From the NCBI GenBank assembly GCA_007116425.1, contig SKIL01000315.1, positions 1 to 15,118 on the forward strand: DNA of 15,118 bases, given 5' to 3'. The notes beneath the pieces were generated by a model. That model was not told the DNA's origin. It saw only the letters and a list, made by a program, of their open reading frames with translations, and ran no database searches. How positions within the stretch are numbered: the stretch's first letter is position 1; each line of letters opens with the position of its first letter. The DNA comes from Bacteriovoracaceae bacterium (GTDB taxonomy: Bacteria; Bdellovibrionota; Bacteriovoracia; Bacteriovoracales; Bacteriovoracaceae). The position numbers and the translations under genes are program-made. Positions 7,509 through 14,595 of this stretch are shown here, piece by piece.

Positions 7509-7521
7509 GAGTATTTAAAGA

Positions 7522-10500
7522 GTGAAAATATTTACGATTAAAACATATTCAAAATTTTTTATCGTCTCAATGATAGCGCTTTTTGGTCTCACTACTTTGA
7601 AAGCCGAAACTCAATATCTTTCCGAGTCTGAAGAAGCAGAGATTATTGCACAGTTTGAACTGGCATCAAAAGGTCTTTGTACCAACGATAATGGAGGATG
7701 GAGTAATGAGGTAAAAACGCTTCGCTTTCCTGATCCACATAGTGGTGAAGATATTGAGTCAAATATAGACTGTGCTGTCATTTTTCAAAATGAGTTTATA
7801 CGACAGCAGGCAGACAATGAACTCTCCAACCGTGATATTTTTCAAAGCATGACTCAATGCTGGAATCAGCAACAACGAGCTGAAATGGGAAGAGTTTTAG
7901 CAAACTTTGATCTTATTGAAAGCGTCGCAGATTTATATGATGGCCATATGTGCGATAGTGAAAATAACTCAACAACTGATTGTATTGGCGAAGTGACATG
8001 TCAACTCAGTAATTTTGTTGTAGATAGTGCTATCAAAGCAGTTCCATTCATGTCTCCAGATAGTGATAGTAATTATTTTAATTGCAATAGTGAACGTGGA
8101 GAGATGGGATGCTTAACAACATTATTTCGTGGTATCTGGGAAAACATCAAGGCCAATGTTACAGGAATACGAGAAATAGCAAGAATGGCATGGGAAGGAC
8201 TCAAGGCCGCAGGTAGAAGTGTGAGTTCACTTTGGAGTGAAACTGAAGAGCTCGAAAGTGCAACTTCAACCCAGCTTCTCTTAGCAGAACACCAAGACGA
8301 CAGTTTTTTTGCTAAAGCTCGTAGAGACGGGTGGTTTAAAACGCTCAGTAATTCTATGAATGATTTCTTTAATGAGATTCAGCACTTCTTAGGAGGAGCA
8401 ATTGGAAGCCAATTCTCTTGTCCTGAGCAATTGGCCCACCCATTTGAAAATATCGAATGTGAAGAGCCATACTTGGGCTGGGACTGTGCGAGCTGTGCTC
8501 AAAGAGTGAATATGATCTGCGGTGTAACCGGATTTCTAGGGGGAGAGGCCGTTTCTGCATTTCTTACCGGTGGAGCTATTGGAACGATTATCAGAGGTTC
8601 AGCTCTGGCAGGCAGGGCCGCAAGATCGACTTCGGTAGCAGCAAGAATGTCGAGAATGGGAAGTCAAGCCTATGCAATGCTCCCCAATGGAACTCGTTAC
8701 TGGAGAACTGCAGATGGAAGCTTTCAGGTCTTAAAGGAAGGTGCCAGAAGCAGCATAATTATTTCAAAAAATACCATGCAACAAGCTTTTCAAAGAGTCG
8801 CCCAATCAACTCCTGGCGCCACCCTAAAAAGTGCAGGAAGCTTAACCTGGAGTGCGACACGAGCGACATACAATAATAGCCTCGGGCTCTATATCAGAGC
8901 ACTCGATCGATCTTTCATGGCCGGATATGGAGTTAGCTCTCAAATCATCAATCACGTTTCACCTCAAGCTGTCAGACTTCAAAACCTGCAACAAGGCATC
9001 CTAACCTCTTCCCCCTCGCCACAGGCCCAGGCCTTGGCCGATGATATTCTCGCCCACCAGCAATTATTGTCTGAAACTCAGGGGATCATTCGCTCGATTA
9101 AGGCCGAAAGGGTTACTGATGCAGCAGGAAGACAAGCTCAAAGAGAGAGACTCCTCAATCAAAAAAATGAATTGAGAATTCTTGCCAGTGATGGAGATGA
9201 GCTTATCATGCGCGCCAACCAGCTTGAAAGTGAAGGACTTCTCTCCTCATCTGCAATTAGCTATAGAGCAATTGAAGGAGATGTGACAAATACACTCCCG
9301 ACAGGCCTTGCACCCGCTCAAACTCGCGCCGTTGGCGCACAACATGATCCCGTAGCACTTATATATACCGATGCTAACGGACAGACTTTACAAATTTTTG
9401 GCACTGTCGGCCCACAAAGAGGAAACTCAGATATTGTAAGAGTTCATAATGGCCATTATCCTCAAGGCCTAGATATTCCACTCGATAGAATTCAAAATGC
9501 TCGCAACTTTAATAGTGCAACTCAACACCGAGTTATTTCTCAACTTGAAAATGGTGACCAAATTAGGTTTATCGATACCCAAGGAAGAGAGATCACAGGG
9601 ACTTATGTTAGTCGCGGTGAAAAAAGTTTTCGTGTTGAGGTTGCGGGAGAACAGCGCTCGATTCGCATGAGGGATATTGATCCCTACTCAGTAACCAGAG
9701 CTGAGCAAACCAGTAGCGCAATGAATCCTGAACTAGCACGCAGACTTTGGCTTGGAGAATCCGAAAGTATTACACCGTCAACACAAATCAGTTTTACTGT
9801 AGGTGATAGTAGAACTCCTATAACCGGCCGTTATCATGGTTATGAAAACGGAAGCGTAGTTTTACGTTCAGCAAACGGTAATCTAGAAAAAATTGAGCTC
9901 GCTGCCATAAGAAGTACATATATTGTTCCTGAATCAGTAGCAGTTACCAATGCAATTACGAGACAAACGGCGACTGAAGAAGATAGTGAATTAGAAGAAA
10001 GTCATGATATTGATGACCCGCTCTATCTAAAACTAAAAAGTCAACTTGAAGTCATCAAAGAAATCTATGAAGAGATAAAAGACGACTTCGACGATGATAA
10101 ATTAAGAGACATGGGTGCCGATATTCGATTTTATACTCGTAAAGCTGAAAACTATATCGAACAATTTGAAAGACTTTTTGGCGTTCCAGAACATGAAGAC
10201 AATCTTCTCAAACTCAGAGATCGTATCCGCGACCTTATAACCTATGATGGAGAAAAAATTGTAAAAGATCACGCTGAAGATGATGAGTTTATTCACCCAG
10301 AATTTGGACGAGCAGAAGACATTATAAGAGTTAAATTTAAAGATGGTGAAGAAGATGGGGAGACTCTCTTCTCTTTCAGGGTTGGTGATATTATAGAAAC
10401 CACTGATGAATTCCTAACGATCAGATCAAATGGAGAAGAAGTTGAAATTCCTCGCGAAAAAATTAATCAAGATAGAACTCGCAACCTTTACAATGCAGAT

Positions 10501-11298
10501 CAAAATGTCGAAATCAGTCTTTTTGCAGAGTCAGACTCCCCTCAAACAGTTCGCCTTTATCTTTCAAATGGGGAGAACAATGAAAATGATACTTTTGTTG
10601 AAGCAAGATATATCTCACATAGCAGAGACCACTTAAGACTTATCATTCCACAAGACCACCCTGAAAGAGCGAGACTCATTGAAGAGGGCTACCTCCAAGA
10701 AGACGAGAGCGCCCCGAACTCTCCGACATCTATTAGTATGCGTGAGATCAATCCTTTCTCAATCGTCGGAGAGGGAGTTTATCCGTTTTTTCCGGCCAAA
10801 GAAGATGAATCGGATGATAAAACTACTTACGATAAGAATTTCTTAGATTCTCTCATTCAACTTGAAGATGATGAGAAACTAGTCATTTATCTCAATGACC
10901 TCACTCGCTATGAAGGAAAAATTCTAAAAGTTACAGATGACGGAAAAATTGAAATAGAAGCTATCGACATAGAGGGCGAGACCTTCACGAAACTTGTTGA
11001 TATCGAATCAATTGCAGTGATTCAAGCTCCAGAGCGATTTAGGCCTGAGGATGAAGCCGATCCAGTACCAAATCAGGAACTAGAGGTAACTGATACTGGT
11101 ACTAATGATGACGAAGACGATGATGGTAGTATTCCTGAGTTTAGAATTGACGATGATGAAAAAACCGATGAAGATAGCTCAGACGAAACTCCTTATCACC
11201 CTGGCTTTGATCATCGTTTTAGAGAAGGTACACCGCTTATTCCACCTCAGCCGCCGCAAATTCCGCGCAGACAAATGCGCTGGACAAGGTTGTGGTAG
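7522..11298 (+). CDS. Giant secreted multidomain protein, unknown function
   Basis: A 1258-aa orphan with GTG start and a weak TTAAGAG ten bases upstream. A signal peptide (K-I-F-T-I-K..., hydrophobic core, cleavage near L-K-A before E-T-Q, residue 28) points to export. Visible architecture: residues 29-333 hold all 13 cysteines of the protein, ending in C-x-x-C spaced as W-D-C-A-S-C; 334-365 is a Gly/Ala-rich hydrophobic stretch that could insert in a membrane; about 500-575 is a coiled-coil-like charged region; about 609-806 holds three units resembling small SH3/Sm-like barrels (D-x-I-x-F ... I-T-G-x-Y ... I-x-x-x-x-I); 817-933 is an acidic helical segment; about 934-1173 holds up to three more barrel-like units; 1174-1235 is Asp/Glu-rich; the end is Pro- and Arg-rich. 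No enzyme motif was recognised. A surface or envelope role, possibly prey or host contact, is inference. Confidence 0.8.
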   Translation: MKIFTIKTYSKFFIVSMIALFGLTTLKAETQYLSESEEAEIIAQFELASKGLCTNDNGGWSNEVKTLRFPDPHSGEDIESNIDCAVIFQNEFIRQQADNELSNRDIFQSMTQCWNQQQRAEMGRVLANFDLIESVADLYDGHMCDSENNSTTDCIGEVTCQLSNFVVDSAIKAVPFMSPDSDSNYFNCNSERGEMGCLTTLFRGIWENIKANVTGIREIARMAWEGLKAAGRSVSSLWSETEELESATSTQLLLAEHQDDSFFAKARRDGWFKTLSNSMNDFFNEIQHFLGGAIGSQFSCPEQLAHPFENIECEEPYLGWDCASCAQRVNMICGVTGFLGGEAVSAFLTGGAIGTIIRGSALAGRAARSTSVAARMSRMGSQAYAMLPNGTRYWRTADGSFQVLKEGARSSIIISKNTMQQAFQRVAQSTPGATLKSAGSLTWSATRATYNNSLGLYIRALDRSFMAGYGVSSQIINHVSPQAVRLQNLQQGILTSSPSPQAQALADDILAHQQLLSETQGIIRSIKAERVTDAAGRQAQRERLLNQKNELRILASDGDELIMRANQLESEGLLSSSAISYRAIEGDVTNTLPTGLAPAQTRAVGAQHDPVALIYTDANGQTLQIFGTVGPQRGNSDIVRVHNGHYPQGLDIPLDRIQNARNFNSATQHRVISQLENGDQIRFIDTQGREITGTYVSRGEKSFRVEVAGEQRSIRMRDIDPYSVTRAEQTSSAMNPELARRLWLGESESITPSTQISFTVGDSRTPITGRYHGYENGSVVLRSANGNLEKIELAAIRSTYIVPESVAVTNAITRQTATEEDSELEESHDIDDPLYLKLKSQLEVIKEIYEEIKDDFDDDKLRDMGADIRFYTRKAENYIEQFERLFGVPEHEDNLLKLRDRIRDLITYDGEKIVKDHAEDDEFIHPEFGRAEDIIRVKFKDGEEDGETLFSFRVGDIIETTDEFLTIRSNGEEVEIPREKINQDRTRNLYNADQNVEISLFAESDSPQTVRLYLSNGENNENDTFVEARYISHSRDHLRLIIPQDHPERARLIEEGYLQEDESAPNSPTSISMREINPFSIVGEGVYPFFPAKEDESDDKTTYDKNFLDSLIQLEDDEKLVIYLNDLTRYEGKILKVTDDGKIEIEAIDIEGETFTKLVDIESIAVIQAPERFRPEDEADPVPNQELEVTDTGTNDDEDDDGSIPEFRIDDDEKTDEDSSDETPYHPGFDHRFREGTPLIPPQPPQIPRRQMRWTRLW

Positions 11299-11311
11299 AA
11301 GTTGAATTCGA

Positions 11312-12046
11312 TTAGATTTGTTTTTTATCGGGCCCGTGCATGACTTTATGCTGTTGAATGATTACGCGAAAAAATCCCTGGGCCTGCTCATTATTCCACT
11401 TTTGAATATTTAAAATTCGCTCAAGCGGAAAGCTTTCATTGAGATTAAAAGCTGGAGTTAAGCACCAATCACAAATTTTAAAAGACTCACTCTCTTCAAT
11501 TGACAAGTTTTTAAAAACTGTTTTTTGGGCCGTAAGAACCGCTTGAAAATCGTGCTCACTTTCAATCACGGCCTTGATTTGAAACTTCCCGGGGTAGTGG
11601 GTCATCATTTGCTCAAGATTTTTAAGAGGCGTTCTCACGCCTGTCGAAGGCGTTTTAAAATCAAATGAGATAAAATCAATAAGATCAAAGATCTGATGAT
11701 CGATTCGCATACCAGAGGCTTCAATATTAACAAAGTAGCGTCGTCTTTTGAGTTCTTTGACAAGATCCAAAATACTGTCTCGATGCTTTGGGTGCAGAGG
11801 ATCTCCTCCAGTAATTGATACGCGCTTAACTCCAAAGGCCGCACGTTCAATGCGCTCCAATACACCTGTCGTCGACATTGATCGACCACCGCTCTCGAAG
11901 GCCCAAGTATCAATCGAATCGCAATTCAAACAACCTATGGCACACCCTTGATAGCGAACAAAAACTTGAGGCTTACCCAAGTGGACTCCCTCACCCTCAT
12001 GGGCGAGATAGATTGAATTCATATAGTGGGAAACATCCGTTTTCAT
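11312..12046 (-). CDS. queE: 7-carboxy-7-deazaguanine synthase QueE (radical SAM)
   Basis: This 244-aa enzyme converts 6-carboxy-tetrahydropterin to 7-carboxy-7-deazaguanine in the queuosine pathway. Residues I-Y-L-A-H-E-G-E-G (12-20) and G-K-P-x-x-F-V-R-Y-Q-G-C (24-35) are the QueE start. The cluster motif C-x3-C-x2-C is Cys35, Cys39 and Cys42, followed by D-S. S-I-T-G-G-D-P-L (77-84) and N-I-E-A-S-G are the SAM-contact motifs. The length is typical. No other que gene is in the window. No ribosome site is seen before ATG 12046 or before the in-frame Met at residue 9. The 3' end lies 13 bases from the convergent giant gene with no clear hairpin between. The 95 bases before the start hold a two-tier hairpin and overlap a divergent promoter. 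Confidence 0.88.
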   Translation of the reverse strand: MKTDVSHYMNSIYLAHEGEGVHLGKPQVFVRYQGCAIGCLNCDSIDTWAFESGGRSMSTTGVLERIERAAFGVKRVSITGGDPLHPKHRDSILDLVKELKRRRYFVNIEASGMRIDHQIFDLIDFISFDFKTPSTGVRTPLKNLEQMMTHYPGKFQIKAVIESEHDFQAVLTAQKTVFKNLSIEESESFKICDWCLTPAFNLNESFPLERILNIQKWNNEQAQGFFRVIIQQHKVMHGPDKKQI

Positions 12047-12062
12047 GAGCAGTTAGTAACAC

Positions 12063-12105
12063 AGGTTGCCACGTCTAAACAAGTTTTTAGACGAGAATAC
12101 AACCT
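12063..12105 (-). promoter_or_regulatory. Two-tier hairpin in the queE leader
   Basis: The outer stem is AGGTTG (12063-12068) with CAACCT (12100-12105). The inner 8-bp stem is CGTCTAAA (12072-12079) with TTTAGACG (12086-12093), with a 6-base loop and short internal loops between the stems. On the minus strand it would lie in the queE 5' leader if transcription starts from the weak TATAGT at 12114-12119. On the plus strand the outer stem is followed by a short T run, but that run is part of the divergent -35. It does not look like a preQ1 riboswitch by eye. Confidence 0.4.
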
Positions 12106-12106
12106 T

Positions 12107-12135
12107 TTTTCAGACTATAAATCACGTGTTATAAT
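12107..12135 (+). promoter_or_regulatory. Extended -10 promoter giving a probably leaderless mRNA
   Basis: TTTTCA (12107-12112, 4 of 6 to consensus), a 17-base spacer, then TGT followed by perfect TATAAT (12130-12135). The last T of the -10 is only 6 bases before the ATG at 12142, so transcription is expected to begin at or next to the start codon. There is no ribosome site between. Confidence 0.65.
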
Positions 12136-12141
12136 GCCTAA

Positions 12142-12729
12142 ATGACTGATAAAAAAGAGCAAATTGACCTCATTTATGCCCAAATCATCGAAAAACTCAA
12201 AGACGGGCACCGCCCACATATCGAAATAGATGGGGAGCTTTTTGAGCAGATCACTAAAAAGTGGCAAAAAGTTTTGGATGGGCAAAAAGGCCAGCAAGTT
12301 GGCCTAAGTGAGCTGAATAAAGTTTTTTTTATTCTTGATCATGCAAGGTCCCCACAAAGAGGTTTGACTCCATTATTTTGCCAAACTCTTGATGAAATAA
12401 GTGAAGGTCCAACAGAGTCTAATGAAACCCTTATATTCACCTTGGGAGCTGCAATAAAACATATTGTAGAGCTCTCACAGGTTTCAGGTAATCTCATTCA
12501 TTATGAGTTTATTGAAGTACTCAAAAAGCGGCTACGTAATACAAAAAATCCTGAAATCTTAGAGTGGATTCTCAGACTTATAGAAAGTATGGGACGTCAG
12601 GGTATAAAGCTGCAAAAGGAAGTCAGGCAGGCCAAACCAAGTATTCTCAAGGCCCTCAACCCCCACTCACGCGCTGGTCGACAAATTATTGACTTGCTCG
12701 AAAGACAGTGGAGTAGCTATGTGCCCTAG
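12142..12729 (+). CDS. Alpha-helical orphan protein, leaderless start
   Basis: This 195-aa cytoplasmic protein was not recognised. It has no signal peptide and one cysteine. It is charged and helical almost throughout; the second half (about residues 85-195) reads as successive amphipathic helices of the kind seen in HEAT- or TPR-like repeats, for example L-I-F-T-L-G-A-A-I-K-H-I and E-W-I-L-R-L-I-E-S-M. No enzyme motif is visible. The start at 12142 is supported by the absence of other Met codons until late in the gene and by the perfect TATAAT just upstream, which implies a leaderless message. Its last 11 bases overlap the start of the zinc-ribbon gene, so the two are very likely translationally coupled and may be functional partners. 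The function is unknown. Confidence 0.7.
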   Translation: MTDKKEQIDLIYAQIIEKLKDGHRPHIEIDGELFEQITKKWQKVLDGQKGQQVGLSELNKVFFILDHARSPQRGLTPLFCQTLDEISEGPTESNETLIFTLGAAIKHIVELSQVSGNLIHYEFIEVLKKRLRNTKNPEILEWILRLIESMGRQGIKLQKEVRQAKPSILKALNPHSRAGRQIIDLLERQWSSYVP

Positions 12730-13096
12730 CGACGAGAAAAAAAATGACCCTAGAAAAATGAAAACACAAGACTTTTACGAGAAGCTTATGCGCGTTGAAG
12801 GAGTAACAGGCGCTCGGCATTTTCAAGCGAGTCCCGAAGCTGAAATTCAGGTAAATATACGGCCAGATAAATCGATTAGTTTGGGAAAATTTCTTCCAGA
12901 CCCTGTGGCCCCAGGGCATTACAAGGCCCACCCCCAAACGATCAGGGCCATGCGCAAAGACATCTTTGTCGGTGGAGCTGAAGTGTTCGAAGACTTAGAA
13001 GTCTCCTATCAATGCTGGTCTTGTCACAGCGAGTTAGATCTTCAATTTTGGATACATTGTCCCTTCTGCGAAGCAGAAATCAAGCTAAGCACCTGA
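12719..13096 (+). CDS. Small protein with C-terminal zinc ribbon
   Basis: This 125-aa protein was not recognised as a named family. I chose ATG 12719 because GGAG lies 5 bases upstream; the frame also has a TTG at 12689 without such support. It overlaps the preceding gene by 11 bases. Residues 99-117 form C-W-S-C ... C-P-F-C (Cys99, Cys102, Cys114, Cys117), a short zinc ribbon or rubredoxin-like knuckle. The first 95 residues are a mixed domain with L-M-R-V-E-G-V-T-G-A-R-H at about 23-34. The ribbon suggests a nucleic-acid or protein contact role, but that is inference. The upstream helical orphan and the downstream dksA are its only context. Confidence 0.7.
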   Translation: MCPSDEKKNDPRKMKTQDFYEKLMRVEGVTGARHFQASPEAEIQVNIRPDKSISLGKFLPDPVAPGHYKAHPQTIRAMRKDIFVGGAEVFEDLEVSYQCWSCHSELDLQFWIHCPFCEAEIKLST

Positions 13097-13135
13097 AACC
13101 TCGAGTACCTGTCACGTTTTGTAAGAAATTAGGTA

Positions 13136-13165
13136 TTGTCGACAGATTCTCTTTATCTGTATCTT
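13136..13165 (+). promoter_or_regulatory. Candidate dksA promoter with palindrome in its spacer
   Basis: TTGTCG (13136-13141, 4 of 6), an 18-base spacer and TATCTT (13160-13165, 4 of 6). An inverted repeat ACAGAT (13142-13147) and ATCTGT (13155-13160) fills the spacer, as an operator would. The rest of the 165-base gap before dksA shows no terminator or RNA gene that I can support. Confidence 0.3.
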
Positions 13166-13261
13166 CAGTGTGTAAAAATTACAAACATGAACGTACGACC
13201 GTTTAGTGGTGCGTAGGCATCGCTGGGCCTAATGGATAATTTAGACAAGGAGTCTGAACTC

Positions 13262-13693
13262 ATGACCAGAGAAAACGAGTACCTTACGGATAAGCAAATT
13301 AACGAATTAAAAGAACATCTCATGGCCTCTAAAGAAGAGATTGTGAATAAACAAATCAATCAAGGTGACTACTGTTTAGATCGAAACGAACTCTCAGACC
13401 CCCTGGATGAAGCAAGTATCAACGTTCAAACTTCTCACCAACTGAGATTTAGAAACCGCGAACTTTTTTACCTCAAGAAAATCTCGAAAAGTTTGATGAA
13501 GCTTGACGACGGCACATACGGACTATGTGAAGACTGTGGTGTTGAGATTGGTTTCGAAAGACTTATGGCCAGACCCACGGCCGAGCTTTGTATTAGCTGC
13601 AAAGAAGAGTCTGAACTGACAGAGAAGAATAATGTTTTTCATAAGCGATCTAAGTCACTGGGGAAAACACTATCTGAAATTGGAAAAAGATAA
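13262..13693 (+). CDS. dksA: DksA/TraR-type RNA polymerase-binding regulator
   Basis: This 143-aa regulator enters the RNA polymerase secondary channel and, in studied bacteria, works with ppGpp to control rRNA and amino-acid promoters. AAGGAG lies 9 bases before ATG 13262; the ATG at 13232 in the same frame would place that motif inside the gene, so I prefer 13262. The coiled-coil part (about residues 10-80) carries D-P-L-D-E-A at 46-51, keeping the D-x-x-D-x-A tip of true DksA that is needed for activity. The zinc finger is Cys89, Cys92, Cys110 and Cys113 (C-E-D-C-G ... C-I-S-C), and the R-L-x-A-R-P-T-A-x-L-C-I signature is intact. Other family members may exist elsewhere in the genome, so it could be a paralogue rather than the main DksA. 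Confidence 0.9.
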   Translation: MTRENEYLTDKQINELKEHLMASKEEIVNKQINQGDYCLDRNELSDPLDEASINVQTSHQLRFRNRELFYLKKISKSLMKLDDGTYGLCEDCGVEIGFERLMARPTAELCISCKEESELTEKNNVFHKRSKSLGKTLSEIGKR

Positions 13694-13703
13694 TTGACCT
13701 AAA

Positions 13704-13734
13704 CGACCTCATTAGAGTTTAAATAATGGGGTCG
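13704..13734. terminator. Convergent hairpin after dksA
   Basis: There is a 10-bp stem (CGACCTCATT at 13704-13713 with AATGGGGTCG at 13725-13734) containing one G-U pair, with an 11-base loop. It sits between the convergent stops at 13693 and 13743. Neither side has a strong T-tract (TTT on the minus strand), so it is a weaker terminator than the one at 358-381. Confidence 0.5.
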
Positions 13735-13742
13735 CTCATATA

Positions 13743-14489
13743 TTAATGAGCAAATAACTCAATAAAATCTCCAACCGGCCAAAATATTTGCTGCGCTTCT
13801 ACAAAACGAAACTTTTTAAGTTCATTTAACTGCTCAATCAGGTTCTGCTCTTGGCCCCAGTACTCGTTTTTCAAATAGATTATACCCAGTCCAAACGACA
13901 TAGTTTCGTAAGAATCAATTTTTTGAGACCACGTTGGCATCGCATAGAGCTGGCCCATAATTCTTTGCATTTCTTCTTCAGAACTCACTCCAACAGCAAT
14001 CTCTCCAGGAGATTGACCATAGCAAAAACCTTCTTTTCTCTCACTGATGCCCCACTCAGCAAGCTTTGCACCCTTGTGATCAACTTCAAACCAAGCACAA
14101 ACTCTTTGCTTGTCGTGGCCAGTTGACTCGACCTCTATATTCAAAACAAGATAAGCACCATGCCCAGAGCAATGTAGATGGAAGCTAGCATCGAACAAAG
14201 GTTCACGTCCAACTCTCAACTGAGAATCATTTTCTAATTGTTCAGACAACTGAAAAAGTCCACCCATAATCGTCTCTTCTTCAATGGAGAATGCTGAAGA
14301 CTGATTAAAGGAGGCCACTTTTGCGGGATATCCCCTCTCAACCCAACAGGAACCCTCGGCGAGTGATTCAATTGGACCACTCATCTGTGCTCTCGCTTCA
14401 AAACTTGAAAGATTGATCATAAAGACTGAAGTAAGTACAATAGACAATGAGATCTTTTTCATTAACCTAGTTTTAATCCATGATTCCAT
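13743..14489 (-). CDS. Secreted orphan protein with four cysteines
   Basis: This is a 248-aa predicted exported protein that I do not recognise. I chose the ATG at 14489 because AGAGG lies about 5 bases upstream; the frame extends to 14663 but that part would overlap the divergent globin gene and reads as noise. The signal peptide has a basic start (E-S-W-I-K-T-R-L-M-K-K), a hydrophobic core and cleavage after A-R-A near residue 34. The mature part has four cysteines (S-C-W, L-H-C, R-V-C and F-C-Y), enough for two disulfides. It has alternating strands and helices and a F-W-P-V-G-D-F-I-E-L end. No catalytic motif is seen. A TATACT -10-like box at 14509-14514 with TTCACT 19 bases upstream may drive it. 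It is divergent from the globin unit. Confidence 0.65.
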   Translation of the reverse strand: MESWIKTRLMKKISLSIVLTSVFMINLSSFEARAQMSGPIESLAEGSCWVERGYPAKVASFNQSSAFSIEEETIMGGLFQLSEQLENDSQLRVGREPLFDASFHLHCSGHGAYLVLNIEVESTGHDKQRVCAWFEVDHKGAKLAEWGISERKEGFCYGQSPGEIAVGVSSEEEMQRIMGQLYAMPTWSQKIDSYETMSFGLGIIYLKNEYWGQEQNLIEQLNELKKFRFVEAQQIFWPVGDFIELFAH

Positions 14490-14543
14490 GGTTTCCTCTT
14501 TGGTAGTAAGTATAGACTTATATTTCATATCGGAGTGAAGCAC

Positions 14544-14591
14544 ATGGATAATGAGCAAAAAGCGGAATTTTTTTCCCACAAGAAAAGGTAG
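14544..14591 (+). CDS. 15-codon upstream ORF before the globin gene
   Basis: ATG 14544 has GGAG 8 bases upstream. It encodes M-D-N-E-Q-K-A-E-F-F-S-H-K-K-R and stops at TAG 14589-14591, four bases before the globin ATG at 14596. Its last codons cover the AAAAGG ribosome site of the globin gene. It is probably a leader peptide that couples or gates translation; expression is not proven. It was missed by size filters. Confidence 0.4.
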   Translation: MDNEQKAEFFSHKKR

Positions 14592-14595
14592 ACAT

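Noticed and set aside
11264..11281. Hairpin GCGCA-N6-TGCGC near the end of the giant gene
   Set aside because: The stem is only 5 bp with no T-run after it and is within coding sequence, so it is not a convincing terminator.
12686..12937. Minus-strand frame over the start of the zinc-ribbon gene
   Set aside because: It is antisense to an overlapping gene pair with good start evidence and has no support of its own.
13187..13216. 9-codon ORF (M-N-V-R-P-F-S-G-A) before dksA
   Set aside because: It has a stop codon but no ribosome site, and nothing ties it to dksA translation.
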